Position numbers and translations under genes: made by a program. 64,000 nt of DNA from Rhodosorus marinus (taxonomy: Eukaryota > Rhodophyta > Stylonematophyceae > Stylonematales > Stylonemataceae): NCBI GenBank assembly GCA_029953675.1, contig JAMWBK010000007.1:1860001-1924000 (forward strand), in the 5' to 3' direction. The notes beneath the pieces were generated by a model, which worked only from the letters and a program-made list of their open reading frames with translations, did not search any database and was not told the DNA's origin. Shown piece by piece: positions 32,658 through 44,857 of the stretch. Every line of letters starts with the position of its first letter. Position 1 is the stretch's first letter.

Positions 32658-33343
32658 AGTGGTGGCGCACATTTCAATAAAAGCATTAGAAAAATACGGT
32701 ATATTGGGTCTACGGAACGGTCGTCATCTCCGTCCGATTTATTTCAGGTTAATATTGGACGGTCCATAAACATTTATCAGACTTACGTTTGGAAAACATA
32801 GGAAGCTATTTTCGGAGGACTTCCGTCCGATATAAATTTATCAGACCTGAATAAAAAGGAAATAAAAGGCATTGTCCGATAAATCGTCAGATAATACGAC
32901 TGATTTTCGTCCAATATTTTTGACTCCCTTCAGAATGTCACGCCATGAAGAGAGAGGTTCAGTAGCATTCCCAGAGTGCTAAACCGAGCACGGCCTAGCA
33001 CGGCGGGAGGGCTAAAGTGGAGAATCGTGACAAGATTTGGCACGCTAGCCTTAGCGTATATATACCGTAGCTATGACATCTCTCTCAGAGTTAGTCATAG
33101 GAAGAAAAGGGTGAAGAAGGGAGTTTGGAAGAGTTAGGAAAAAGAAGTGAAATCTGAGACAAAAGTAAACGCCGTTCTACGAAGAAACTGAAACCGACAA
33201 ACCTCATCTGAGGACGTTTCAGTTGGCCCCATAGCATGATTGCGATTGAGGAACCGATCCGGAGCCAGAGAACCTGAAGGACAACGTAAATGAGGCCAGA
33301 ACCAGAAAACCAGTAAACCCGAGACCCAGGAACCAGAACCAGA
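32658..33343. other. AT-rich spacer leading into a retroelement remnant
   Basis: Between 32690 and 32930 several related phrases recur in both orientations (gtccgat, aaatttatcagac, atattggacg), hinting at a degraded short element. A TATA-like gtatatatac occurs at about 33057. No target-site duplication or clear LTR could be fixed by eye. Confidence 0.35.
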
Positions 33344-35030
33344 ATGTCGTCGCTCATAAAGATCCAGGCCCCGCAACCGAAGGCTTACAAAGGACGCGGG
33401 GATGCAGTGCTGATTAGCACGTTCCTAAACAGCCTACGAACATATTTTAAATTAGCGCGACTCCCCGAAGACGACGATGAATACAAAGTTAGCCGGGGGT
33501 TATCTCACCGGAAAAGCATCATATTGGTGGTCGTTGATACCCAAAAATCAAAAACCCACCACGTACAACGGATTTGAGACAACGTTGAGGGCTCAATTTT
33601 ACCCGACCGACGCATTAATCCGAGCAAAGCAAACAGCACGCGAGAGCGGTCCAACGGAAGTCGGTCGCGGCGTACTCGGCTTATTTCAACGAGTGCCTCA
33701 TCCAAGTCGGAACGATCTCCGATTCGGAGAAGTTTGACCGTTTTGTCTACGGATTGAAGACTAACATCAAACGGTACATTTATATACACGACGTCCAAAT
33801 ATTTGAGGAGGCACAAGCACTGGCGCTGTAAATTGAAAGAGCTGAGATGGCCAGCCAAAATTCTAGAAGGGAGGAAAAATTTCACCAAAGACGGCAACGC
33901 CCCAAACCACCGTAAGCAGAGGTACCAGATCTGGTCGCAGTTATCAACCCGGAACGCAAGCCTTGCAGAAACGTAATTACGCCAACGCGGTCTGCGGGTT
34001 CCGCGAAAAGGGACATACTCAGCGGTTCTGTTCTTGAAATCCAGACGGGGATCCGACTGTCTCGAAGTCGGTACCTCCTACCATACAGCAGTTAAAAGGA
34101 GAGCAGCAGTAGGAACGCCCCCGGTGTTGCTTAAAGGCGCACCCTGATTCCTATGAAAGGAGACTTGACCGTGACTGCAAGGAAGTTTCCCTGCTAGTTG
34201 ATACAGGAGGCAGTCATTCCGTTCAAAGCGGGATTCCGGACGCTACTCGGCTTAGGCCTACGACATATGTGAACCTGGACACGGCGGACCCTGATACCTC
34301 TATCGACATCTTGGGAGAGGTCAACGTGCAACTCTAATTGGGAGCTCATACCTTGGATTGGCAATCACACGTGGTACCCAAAGCGACAGGCCCAGGATAT
34401 TCGGATGCGCGGTTCGTTCCGACGACCGCTTCCGCCAATGCTTCCGAAGTTCGAAGTTGTTTCTACACCATTGGGTGGACCACAATGACGCAAGACATCC
34501 AGCAGCCGCTTGGTACCTTTGAATTCTGTCAGAAGCAGAAACCTTCACCGTGAACAACAGGAAAACTTCAACCTCACTGTATACCGGATGGGCAACTCAA
34601 ATCCTTATCAATGGATTTCGTTGCCAGCTTACCATTTGACGTCGGAAGGCTATGACTCCATCCTCGTTATCGTGAACACATGCCCGGTTCGTTCCTCCCC
34701 ACATGCGCGGTTTGTTCCTTTTGAGATCCGTCCTCGGTGAGCTCTTCGGAATATACAAAGTCGAAAACGTTGCGGCCCTTCTGCTGGTTTGTTTAAGAGG
34801 AGACTGAAAGAAAAAAACCTCCAGGGGAAAAGAAGGACAAAGCGTGGCGTAGATCGCGCGCCTCCAACATCAAAGCAGCATTCATACGCCACAGCAAGAA
34901 ACTTAAACCGGTAAACAACGAGGACAGACGGTCAGGGTGTTCGCGGAATAAATTCCGGAACCCAACGAGAACCAACGGAGCCCAGAAACCCAAAGCACTC
35001 AATGACCAGAGGTACCAGGCGATGAGCTAG
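33344..35030 (+). mobile_element. Decayed Ty3-like LTR retroelement (gag, protease, integrase fragments)
   Basis: In shifting plus-strand frames broken by stops and frameshifts, one sees a gag-like region (from 33344; YWWSLIPKNQ and a following zinc-knuckle-like CGFREKGHTQRFC near 33995-34035). A retropepsin-like stretch follows (LLVDTGGSHSVQS near 34195; SIDILGEVNVQL near 34305-34335), then an integrase-core fragment (EGYDSILVIVN near 34647-34680). Reverse transcriptase is missing, so the copy is internally deleted and inactive. Family assignment to Ty3 is from motif order and style only. Confidence 0.7.
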
Positions 35031-35035
35031 TGCCA

Positions 35036-35180
35036 TTGAGGTACTTGGAGTTGTGGATAGCGCTGGGGGGGGGGGCTTGGCTGCAGGGTTGTTACCGCGA
35101 CCGCCCTGATGCTCTATCCCGACCGTATATTTCTTTGAGTCTGACTCTCTGGCGCTGTAATGCGCCCTAGGTTTTGGGGG
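35036..35180 (+). repeat. Direct repeat copy A beside the retroelement
   Basis: Shares the order gttgttaccgcgac..., ctttg(a/c)gtctgactct, cgctgtaatg(c), gccctag(g)tttt with 35546-35695, with many substitutions. Confidence 0.6.
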
Positions 35181-35545
35181 AGGTTCGCTCCCTAAGCCCC
35201 TCCTTGAGCGTCTCTTTCGGGGGCCCCTTTGCAGCAGCCTAAATGATGATGATCAAGTCCGATGACTGGTGGCTTCATGGACCGTTAAGAAGTTGCCTGG
35301 TTGCGTGAATACTTTTGGGATCAAGTTGATCGCTGGACGGCGTTTCCAATCTCTGCTTAGTCTAGTCCTGTGGCGGAGTTGAGCTGCCCTTATCCTTGAG
35401 GCTCGTTCCTTGCGTCAAGTAGAAGTTCTCCCTTCTCGGGGTTGTTAGCCCTCGAGCAAAGGTTTGATTAGTCTAATAATAAGGAGTCAGTGTACACGGA
35501 GGCGCTTACCAACACTGATGATTTGCAGTCTGCTTATCGGCTTGT

Positions 35546-35695
35546 CCCACTTGGTACAGAGGTCTTTGGATTCTTATATGGCGCCGGGGTTGCTAGGTTG
35601 CGCGAGTGTTATCACGACTGCCGTGATGTTGTTTCCCCACTGTACACTTCTTTGCGTCTGACTCTAAAACGCTGTAATGCTGCCCTAGTTTTCCA
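35546..35695 (+). repeat. Direct repeat copy B
   Basis: Diverged copy of the segment at 35036-35180, about 510 bp away. The pair could be old LTR pieces or duplicated 3' element sequence. Confidence 0.6.
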
Positions 35696-35779
35696 GGCGC
35701 GCTCTGCACGCACTCGCTAATTAAACTGACGGACGGAGCCTTATAATCCGGTTGCCAGACCGTCCCATAAATTTCTTTC

Positions 35780-36477
35780 GTGGATATACTAGTGAAAAAC
35801 ATTAGAAAATGCAGGTGTGTTTGCTGGAATTCTGGTTCCGACGTTGAATAGTGATCATTTCCTGACAGGAGAATCTGACAGACTGTCATTCCTAAGAGAA
35901 AGCGATGAGACAAGGGCAGCGGCCGTTCCGTCCTAACTACAACTACATAGGGTTGCCAGTTGAATTGGTGCTTCCCTAGTTGTAGACTCACATTTACCAC
36001 GCCCAGAATTTCGATGGATGAGCTGCCGGGTGAGGCTGTGTTCAACTCTCATGGTCGGTAGGTATTAGTGGTATGGCGTCTGGAATCCCTCTTAGGACGG
36101 AATTGCTGCTGCCCGTATCGACCAACAGGGAAAGTTCCTTCCCGTTTTCCCCTCACTGTCATATTCCCTTCGAAAGGGATGTGGACGCTGTGGATCTCGT
36201 CAAGAATGCTTCCCAAGAGGTTTTCAGTTTTGGATACAGAGTAGCTTAACGATAGCCTTTGATCATCTGGACTTTTGCTTTGTACCTCGTGAAGTGCAGG
36301 TTCATCAAGGGCAGTACCTGATACGTGCCGTCTAACACCATTTAGCACAGTCCGATTAATCAACGCTAGAAATAAACTTCTGCTCCATCCCGTGAGCAGA
36401 AAACTTCGACTATGTGTAGGTCCTTTATGTACATGACAACTGGGCTGTCTATCACCGTAACCCGTTGTGATCTTCAA
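35780..36477 (-). mobile_element. Second retroelement remnant, opposite strand, protease region
   Basis: On the minus strand, broken frames contain SSIEILGVVNVSLQLGKHQF, closely parallel to the retropepsin stretch of the plus-strand remnant at about 34300, and then a LLGM motif typical of Ty3-type proteases. It therefore represents a related but separate insertion in inverted orientation. It is disrupted and noncoding today. Confidence 0.55.
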
Positions 36478-36691
36478 CTAGCTGCTGCCCAGTACGTCCA
36501 CACCGTCCAGGCGGGTGAGGACAGACCGGCTTCAACCAGCCCGCGGGTCATCTGTCGGGATCAAGAAACATACATCTCCAATGTGGCGCTTTCGATTTGT
36601 CCAGCTTGCAGTAGAGGCGATTCTCCGCAAACCTTTAAGTGCGTCCTGTAACGCCAAGTGCAGATCCATTTCGGACGCCAACGACGTAATA

Positions 36692-39600
36692 TCAGATACC
36701 TATTAAGCAGAGGGCACTGGCCGTGAGCAAGAGGATTGATCCAGTCTTCCTGAAACACAACAGTATCCTCGGGGTCATTACCAGGGACTGAACGTCTTCC
36801 GATGCCCGTCGTTCTTGCATGAGGAGCACGAGCGCCGACTGAACGATGAAAACGAACAGCGATTCGAAGACTGCAGGAAGTCGAGCAGCTCCTAGAAGAG
36901 TTTCGTGTCTGTCGTCGCTCTGCTTAACGTCATCCAAACCATCCCGAAGCTGGCGTAGAAACACCAGCGCCACGTCGTTCAAGGACAGTCTCTTCGCTTC
37001 GAGCTCAGCGCTGGACCTGGACGCGTAGCTCTGCAGTATAACTTGAACGCCAAGAATCTTCTCAAAGTACATGTTGTCCAGCTCTTCCTCGAAGATCCTC
37101 GTATCGTCTGTCTGAGTCTGGATCCCAATAGCACTTCGTATCTTCTCAAGCCTGCTTCCAGATGATTCCGAGACACAGGCTCCGCTCCAGTCTACCATTC
37201 GATCACCGCTTACGAGTTGCAGTAATGGATGTGTCTGTCCGTTCAGATCGATGTTAAGGGAAAGCTCCTTCTCAACGTGACCAAGAACCTCGCTTCGATC
37301 CTTGAACGTTTCAAACAAGTATCCATACGATTTGAGGAGGGTAGAAAGCACATCCGAATTGCTTCCGAGAGCTCTCATAGCTTCCATCCTCACGTCATCC
37401 TCATCGTCCTACGCAAAAAGACGAAGCGTTGAGTGCGCGGTCGAGCGAGGTCGGACAGAAAAAGCAACAGCCAATCACCTGAATGAGAGAGAGTAGGACA
37501 AGAAGCATTCTACAATCATCTCCTCTCTCGAATCCATCTTCGGTTCTCATAGCAATGATGCTTCTGCAGACGGCGACTCGCAGCGGCGTTGGTTGTGAGG
37601 GCTCGGCGAACAGCTCAAGGACTTTGATAAGATCAACCTCATATTTGCTTGCGAACTATTCCCAGAAGCAAGCGACGAAACAGGAACGCTGACTGCTGAG
37701 AACGATTGGCTCAATGAGAGAGCCGTGCGGAGTGCAAGTACCTTCCAGTTTGCTCGTCGATAGTGCCCTAGGACGTGCCCGACGAGTTGAACGGAAAGTT
37801 CTCTCTCTTCAAGGGTTCTGGATTTCGATAGCGCCTCGCTGGTACAGAACAATAGGGCCGTGGGATGCATGCTCAAGTTTCTGGACAAAGAACAGGCCGA
37901 GGTAGGAGGACATCGATTAGCCAGAGCATTCGGCGAAGAGTACAGCTCTCCGGGAAGCAATCCTTACAGTCTCGGAACTTGCGATAGGATCTCGAGGAGC
38001 AGCTGATTAGTCTCAGAAAGAAGCTCGTAGTCGTCATCAAGGGTTATGATCTGCATCGAAAATTTGCAGCAGAAAGTCTCGAAGTCTTCGTTTCCTGTTA
38101 GCTCAACGTCTTCGGTCTCGTTGCTCTCAAGCTCAATTGGCGGTGCAGGTACAGTTTCCATCTCGTTGTGAGTATTAGCTCGCAAGGCAATTGGAAGATA
38201 CCTCCTCATAAGCTTTACGCAGGCAAATCTTTGCTTCTCCGAAGCTCTGTACTGCGGGTCCCTGATTAGCTTTTCCAATCTAGCTATTGAAGACTCCTGA
38301 GATCCGCAAGAAGAGCCCACGTCAGCACGTAGCTCCAAGGCGTACCAGCGAGCGGCGACTGCCTTAGCTTCATGTGCTGCCACGTACCGGAAGAAACTTC
38401 AGCAACTGAAGCGATTTTTTGAAAATGATGGACACCTCCAACTGCTCCAAGGTCCTCGGGGTGTGCGCCTCCGAGTCCTCTACTCCGCTCGCACGCATCA
38501 GTGTCTCGAGAATGTCACATGCATGATCTCCCAAGGAGTTCATCGTTGGAGTCACTGCCAGCACGCTATCCGATACAATTCGAAGAGCCTTGAGCCCGAC
38601 GATCAAAAGGTCAATGTACGCGTTCATGATCAGCGGGTTGCCCAAGAGCAGTCGCTCATCCTTTTGGCGAAACTCGCTCAGAGTCTCAACACGTCGGCAC
38701 GAGGTAATCGCCTGTAGAATCCTCACCGCAGTATGCGCTTCGTAGTCCGACTGAATCAACTCAGTCTCTAAAAGTTTCCAAGCCGCTACGACCAGTCCAT
38801 GGATCGTGTTCGCAGACTTCCTTTCCTCTACGCCGGAGATCTTGCGACTTTCGACGTCACAAGAAAGTGTGTGACGCGATTGAATCCTCTGGAATCATGT
38901 AATCATGAGGAGAAGTTTTTGGTGTCTATTCCTACCATTCTGCACGTACGGTCAGAGCATTCCTCTTCACCTCCCCATCCTGGACAATTATTTCCGAAGG
39001 GTCAGCTACCAACTCTTCGTTTACAACGTAGTTGTACAAGTATCGCCCTGGAGTTATCCATAGAGAAACTTTCACGGCTCCTGCAGAGTCAGGCTCTGTT
39101 AGCTCATGCTTAGTCCCATAGCCGTCGAAGCTTCCAACGACTTGAACCTGTTGATGCCAGCGTTTTAAATGAACGTTTAGGCCTGTGAATTCTCTCATCG
39201 AACCGGCGACCAAGACAATTCACCAACCTTTCCCGACTTCTTTGAGGACCATCTGAAGTCAACAAGCGCCTGTTCGGTATGATCTTTGCTTTCAATAGCC
39301 CTGAGCAATGACATGGCTTCGATGTTGATCTTGTTTGACAAGAATGGGTCAACGACAGAAACGATGGCATCGGCAGCAATTCTTCTGATCGCCTCGTCAC
39401 TTGATGCGAGGCACTTCCGCAAGCTTGGATAAAGTCTCGTCGTCGAGAGCGCGTCAGAAGGATCTTCGTCTACCGATGGTTGAAAAGATGATAGCAAACA
39501 AAGCATCGGGAACAGGCTGGCCGTTGAGACTGAGGGTTGGAAAAAATGGAGAACAGAAGAGCGTGAGCTGATCCAGATGCGAGCGACCTTGTTGTATTAC

Positions 39601-42600
39601 TACTAATCTTTTTTTGTATGGTGCTTACGTTGCCTTTTCTCGGTTTCGGGACTCCACTCGCACGTCTCCAGGTTTGAAGAAACGCGTTCGAGCTCGACTA
39701 GAATGACTTCGAAAAGGCCCGAATACCTCGAGAAGAACTCCCGTCCAGACACTCCAATACCCGCAACCCTGCCGAGAGGCTGTGCTGTGCCATGTCCAAC
39801 ACTCCTTCTCAAAAGCGCCCCGTAGAGCATCGTCGCACTGTTCCTGATCTGTGCGTAAACAAGGTATTCCATTTCCACTCAGGCACGGTTCAAGAAAACT
39901 GTGCTGCTCTCTTCCCAGGCCAAATCCTTTACCAGCCAAGATTCATCGCTGAACTTTGGAATGATTGCTGCAAACGCGTCTCCAACGTAGGGAAGCATAG
40001 ATTCCGCTAAAGATCCATCGGTAAATAGTACTCTCAACACGTTCATGCTATGAGAAACCGCAGCCTAAGGAAATATCGGGTAGGAAAAACGAAACCGAAA
40101 AGCGTCGTTAGCTCTGGCACGTAGATGGAGTTCGTGTCGGCCTTGGAATAGTGCCTACCTGGGCACTTTCAAGCTCTAGCCCATCTAGTCCAGTCCCACG
40201 ACTTGTCTCCAGAAGCTGACGAACAGTCTCCGGAAGAAAATGTCTATTTCCTTTCTTCCTTTCCGCCCTGTGGAGAGGCAAAAGGAACATAAGCTCTTCG
40301 TTCAGGCTTCAGGAACAATCGTGGCAATTCTTGCTGAAGTTCAGGTTTCCTGACCCTAGGACAGCAAGAATATAGAAAGGAGTACCCGCCGATCGACGTA
40401 GAACATAGAGGTCACCCCTTGTCGCCGATGCCAAAGTCGATGCTAGCCACTCTGGAGGTAGCTCCCTGAGATTCGGCGAAGAGGATCGAACCAACCGGGA
40501 AGCAATAGTCTTCAACGCTAAGGAACAAAGATGAAGCAGCGCCGAGTTTAGGGAGAGACTTTCGTAAACTGACTCAGAAGTCCGCAGAGGCGGACACATA
40601 CCATCTGACGCTTTGTCAATGACTCCAGTGTGCCTAGTGTTCCTCAGAACGTTGTCGAACAACGCAGCAATCGTATTGATCTGAGAAGAATCGAGGAGCC
40701 CCTCTCGGTGGTCTTCAGCCTCATCCGTAAGAGGTGCCCGGTGAACGAGGATCCCCAAGGCGTTGCAGACTTCAGACACAGAGAGAAAACAGCCGGTAAT
40801 GAACTTTTGTCGTTCATCCGCGTCCTGCGGGAGCAATTGGCAACGTGAACGCTTGAGTCGCGGCTTGGAGCTGATGAACGGCGTAGATTTTTATCTAACC
40901 TCGCTGGAGTCGTTCTGGTGTGCATTGACGTTCGGTTCATGAAATCCTACGCCCTTCATAGAAACTTCTAGCGCTAGGGAGCACTGCGCTATAATGACCG
41001 TAATCGTCGCTCTGAGGTCACTTCGCTCGGAGAAGGCTTCGAAAGAGATGTCTTGAAGTACGTATCTGTTTGAAGTTGAGATATGTCCGTTCTGAGCTGA
41101 GAGTTGCTCTTCAAGGAATTTGGGGTGCACGTACCTGAGAGTCAAGGCGTAGCCATGGACTAAACCCATTTCACACGCCGCACCAAGGTCATCATTGGCT
41201 CTTTGTGTCATGTACGCCATTGAATTTAGTAAATCTGCGACAAAATGGTTAGCCTTCAGTCCTGATTCGCCCGTGGCAGAACCTGTTTGCGAGGCGCAAC
41301 TTACTGCCAATGAAGCTGAGTTGAGCGGCACAGGCGTTCTCAAGTCCCTTGAAGCTGAATTCATCATTCCGCTCACTGGGAGTTGATGCGAAGAGACATT
41401 GTCTTCCTCCTTTAGAGAGCTGATTGAAAAACCGACGCCATAATAGCGCCCCTGTGTCAGCCTCACGAAGTCTTGCGGATCTGATGTGCTTCGAGACGCC
41501 CGACAAGAACTGGGCTTTTCTATGCCCGTTAGCCTCCGGTTCTTCATGCCCGTTCAAGTCCGAGAATGCGAGCATCGCTTCATACGCTGCGGCTCTGTTC
41601 CGATCCCAGTCGTCCACCACTCCTAGCTCCAGAGCGCCGATTACCCTCCGGAGGTCCGACAAAAGTCCATCTTGGTCACCACTCGCTCCGCGCTTGGCCT
41701 GTGCGATGGTCAACAGCGACGCCAGCCTTCTCTTGTGTGAAGCACCTAATCAGCGTTCCATCCACAGCGTCCATCTTAAGATTGAGATTCAACACATCTG
41801 CCCAGAAGGCGAAGTCCATACCAGGATAGCACCCTTTGGCAGTGAAAAGAAATAAATATTGAATCAGGAGCCCGGATTCATCGATGTACTCCGCGCGAAG
41901 CTTTTCAAACTGATCCCGACTTCCATCCTTATCAGCGACCTTGCGCTGTCTTTCCCACCTAACATTGACGAATTCTCAAACCGAAGAACGTGAGAAAGCT
42001 GTGAAAGAATCCGGAAGGGACAGAGGAAGCTATTCTTCTTACTCACCATGCGGTAGCGGTGAGCGCTGTTTCCCGAGAACACGTTAATCTCGCCCAGAGA
42101 TCTCGTAGAATATGGCGGATCTTTGACCTCTGCGCGGGTCTTCCATCAGGCATGAAGAGCAAAGCTATCGCGTGTTTGATTAGTCGCATGTCCTTCTTAC
42201 TGTACGGCTCTGTCAGCGCCTGAGAAGCCGGAAAGGGTCAGCGCTACGGGAATTCCAGTCTCCACAAAGGAGCAGTTGCGCAACGAGCAATCGAGCGTAG
42301 TGTGGACCGCCGCACCTGACCAGCAACTATGTACTCAAAAGCCGCAATTCTAACGAGTATGTCGCTGCACTTAAGCGCCTCCTCGACTATGTTCAGAGCG
42401 GTGGAGCTGTCTTCACCGGCGCCACTGCTTCCAACTAGCCTCCGACTCGCTGACATCGCGCTTACTACAGCGTTGAGAAGGCCCTGCTCCTGGATCTCGT
42501 TAAACGATAATCCTTCTGTATCCGGTCGCCAGGCCGTTCGATCAACTGAATGCGAAACAGAAAGATGTTTTCTCTTCCGCTTCTCAGAGAGCAAGCTCGT

Positions 42601-44857
42601 TGCGACTCTTTCAATGTTCACGACCGCAGCTTTCTTGCATAGTTTGATGTACATGGGCAGCGCGACCTAAGAGGGATTCGGTTTCCACGCAAAAGTGTTT
42701 TCAGTCGGTTTACTAGCATTTGGCGCTTCAGATTGGCTTACGGGGACGCAAACCTCCGTGAAACTTTCTCTTGTGGAGTGATCCGGAAATGCTAGCCCGT
42801 AAACGACGAGCTGCGCAGTCAACTCATAGAACTCTTCATCCTCGACTTCTTGCTTCAGCTGTTTCCAAAGTTGTCTCAAGAAGTCACATCCTACTTTTGT
42901 GACGGTCTGGTTGGAGTTTATGGCGGATACCGTTCGAAGCTGCGCGTCCGGTTCTAACTCTAATAGCCCCTTCGCCCCTAAGAACGGAAGTAGCGAGCTC
43001 AAAAGCAGGTACTTCCGTGAGCGATCACACAAACGAAAAAATATTCAGTCGGTTTCAATCTCGTATGGATGCACTTGTTCCTTTCTAGCCCCTTGTGACT
43101 ACCTTCCCACTTCTCCTCCAGTCCATGGCTATAAACTTCCTTCCAGTTTCCTCCCAGTAAGTCAGATCTTCTCTGGTCATCGAGACTAACTCGTAAAGTG
43201 CCAGGCTCGCGTTTCTGTCTTTTTGCTTGTCAATGATCTGCAGAACAGTTAAAGGAAGTGAGGAAATAAAGAAATCTGTTCAGGGGCTCCATTCAGACGA
43301 CGCCGAATCTTCAGTTTGGCGCCCAAGTTCACGTACTAGGGAAACGCAGCTATCTCGCAGTCCTCCATTAAATTCTGATCCGTCTCCGCGTCGAAGGAGG
43401 TTAAGCACGGACTCAAAGGCGAGGCTGTTGAGGTGTGGATCTGGCTCTTGACTCAAGCCACACAGAGTCTCAAATACGCCACCGGGAGAATACAACAGGG
43501 GTATCGACGGCTCGCGAGCAGCTGGGGCTTCCGCAATCGCCCGACACAATGCCATCTTGCTGAAAGCATAGGTCTTGTGAGAATAGAATAAGAAACAGAC
43601 GTGAGAATGATCCGCGACGGACGCAATCATCAGCGCAGAAAACATACAGCGCAATCAGATGACTGATAGAGAGATTTCAACTTAATCACAGCGTCCTCTG
43701 GAGCATCAGAAAATGAGCATACAGCCGTAACGATGGACATCGCAGCCGGCATCGTCAATCCTCGAGGGAGTCTGTTCCCTTTCAAGAGGTTCTTAACCGA
43801 ATCGGCAGCTCTTCTGGATAAGGTCCACCCGCACGCTCCGCTTGTTTAGCAACGAGGGCTTCGAAGAGGAAACAAAAACCAATCCAGCAGGGTACTTACT
43901 GGAGATCGTCATCAATAGGCTCTGGACATCTGCCTTCGTAACGAACCTGCAGTATGTCTTGTAGAAGCTTGAGTGTTGATGACTCGATTGCGTCTGCTTC
44001 GGCAACAGGTACATTGGAGAATATTGATTCGTCTCCGTCCTGCGCATGCGATAATAATCGGGCGGTCAAGTGCGTGAATCCAGCGCAGCTGCATTCTCAT
44101 CCGATGAAGACGTGTTTCTGTACCTGCTGCTTGCCGTACTCAGAACAAATAAACTCACAGAGTAGAGAAATGGACTTGTAGCATCCATCTTCATGGTACA
44201 AGAGGTTTCGCGTTTTACCTACGCAGACCGACCGAACCCATATCTTAAAGTGTTATTCGGGCCAGTGTTCTTCGTTACTACATTTGGTTTCATGGGGTTA
44301 AAGAGCTTGTAACAAACCATCTGCAAAGGCAAGATTGGTACCCTGGATGAAGCCTCCGAAGCGGGTGACAGGAAGATCTCCCTCTGATATTCTTCGGAGC
44401 GTCTCTCGATAAAATTTCACCCATTCTGAAGCGTTCCCGGCGCGCAGTGCCGGTACTGCTCCTTGTAAAGCTGAATCTCGAACGGCGAAGGGCGCGTCTT
44501 GGACCTCGAACAGAACTATGAGGAGAAATTTGACGATCGAATCGATCACAGGATCATTGTGATTCTTTTCAAGTCTCTCCCTCAGGACCCCACCTGGGAA
44601 AACACATCGATGCTCATCAGAAAACAATAAACAGACACGCCCCTTAGACTTCCTTGCTATGCATAAAACGGCTTACCCAGCAGTTTAAGAGCCGAAGACT
44701 GACTCTTCTGGTTCTCAGCGTCCTTTAAAGAAACCAAAATCCGGTAAACGCCATCATCCAGAGACCGAACCTCCTCCAAGATCTCGTCCGCTCCAGAAAC
44801 GAGGACAAGCCTGGATCCGACAGGCTGTCGTCTGAGGATGCGATTGAGTCCTCCCAT
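36692..44857 (-). CDS. THADA: THADA/TRM732-like tRNA 2'-O-methylation subunit, multi-exon
   Basis: Large HEAT/ARM-repeat protein. The yeast relative Trm732 partners Trm7 to methylate tRNA position 32. Clear coding blocks (minus strand): 44677-44857, from 44593 down to about 44310, about 43903-44042, 43280-43654, 42667-43032, 42244-42654, 41249-41713, about 40891-41240, 40309-40836, 39603-39878, 39228-39506, 38370-38847, 37964-38383, and 36692-37408 last. Exact joins are not all resolved. Family landmarks in order: the DUF2428 core with RHTG...LCSLALKTIASRL, VLRRSAGTPFYILAVLGS, IRNSATMLYGALLRR, GREFFSRYSGLF, EAIRRIAADAIVSVV, NTIHG and NPLIMNAYIDLL. The start, ATG 44857, is the best guess. A CBM48-like segment interrupts the gene between the AADAIVS and NTIHG landmarks (listed separately). 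Confidence 0.8.
38936..39198 (-). other. CBM48 (AMPK-beta-type glycogen-binding) segment inside the THADA gene
   Basis: Coding-quality sequence reading QVQVVGSFDGYGTKHEL, then VKVSLWITPGRYLYNYVVN, then ADPSEIIVQDGEVKRN. This is the typical CBM48 order of GSF-x-G-W/Y, PGRY-x-Y-x-V and DP. Two models fit. In the first it is a cassette exon (39182 down to 38936) joined by GT-AG introns of 41 bp (39183-39223) and 88 bp (38848-38935), with phases that keep THADA open throughout. In the second it is an 88-codon ORF (ATG 39198, stop 38932) lying within one 339-bp THADA intron (38889-39227). The upstream exon already ends in LVDFRW, a usual first strand of CBM48, which favours fusion. Confidence 0.7.

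Noticed and set aside
36692-44857. Initial reading of the large HEAT-type gene as the proteasome adaptor ECM29
   Set aside because: RRSAGTPFYILA, GREFFSR, the AADAIVS-type repeat and NTIHG are THADA/TRM732 landmarks, in the right order.
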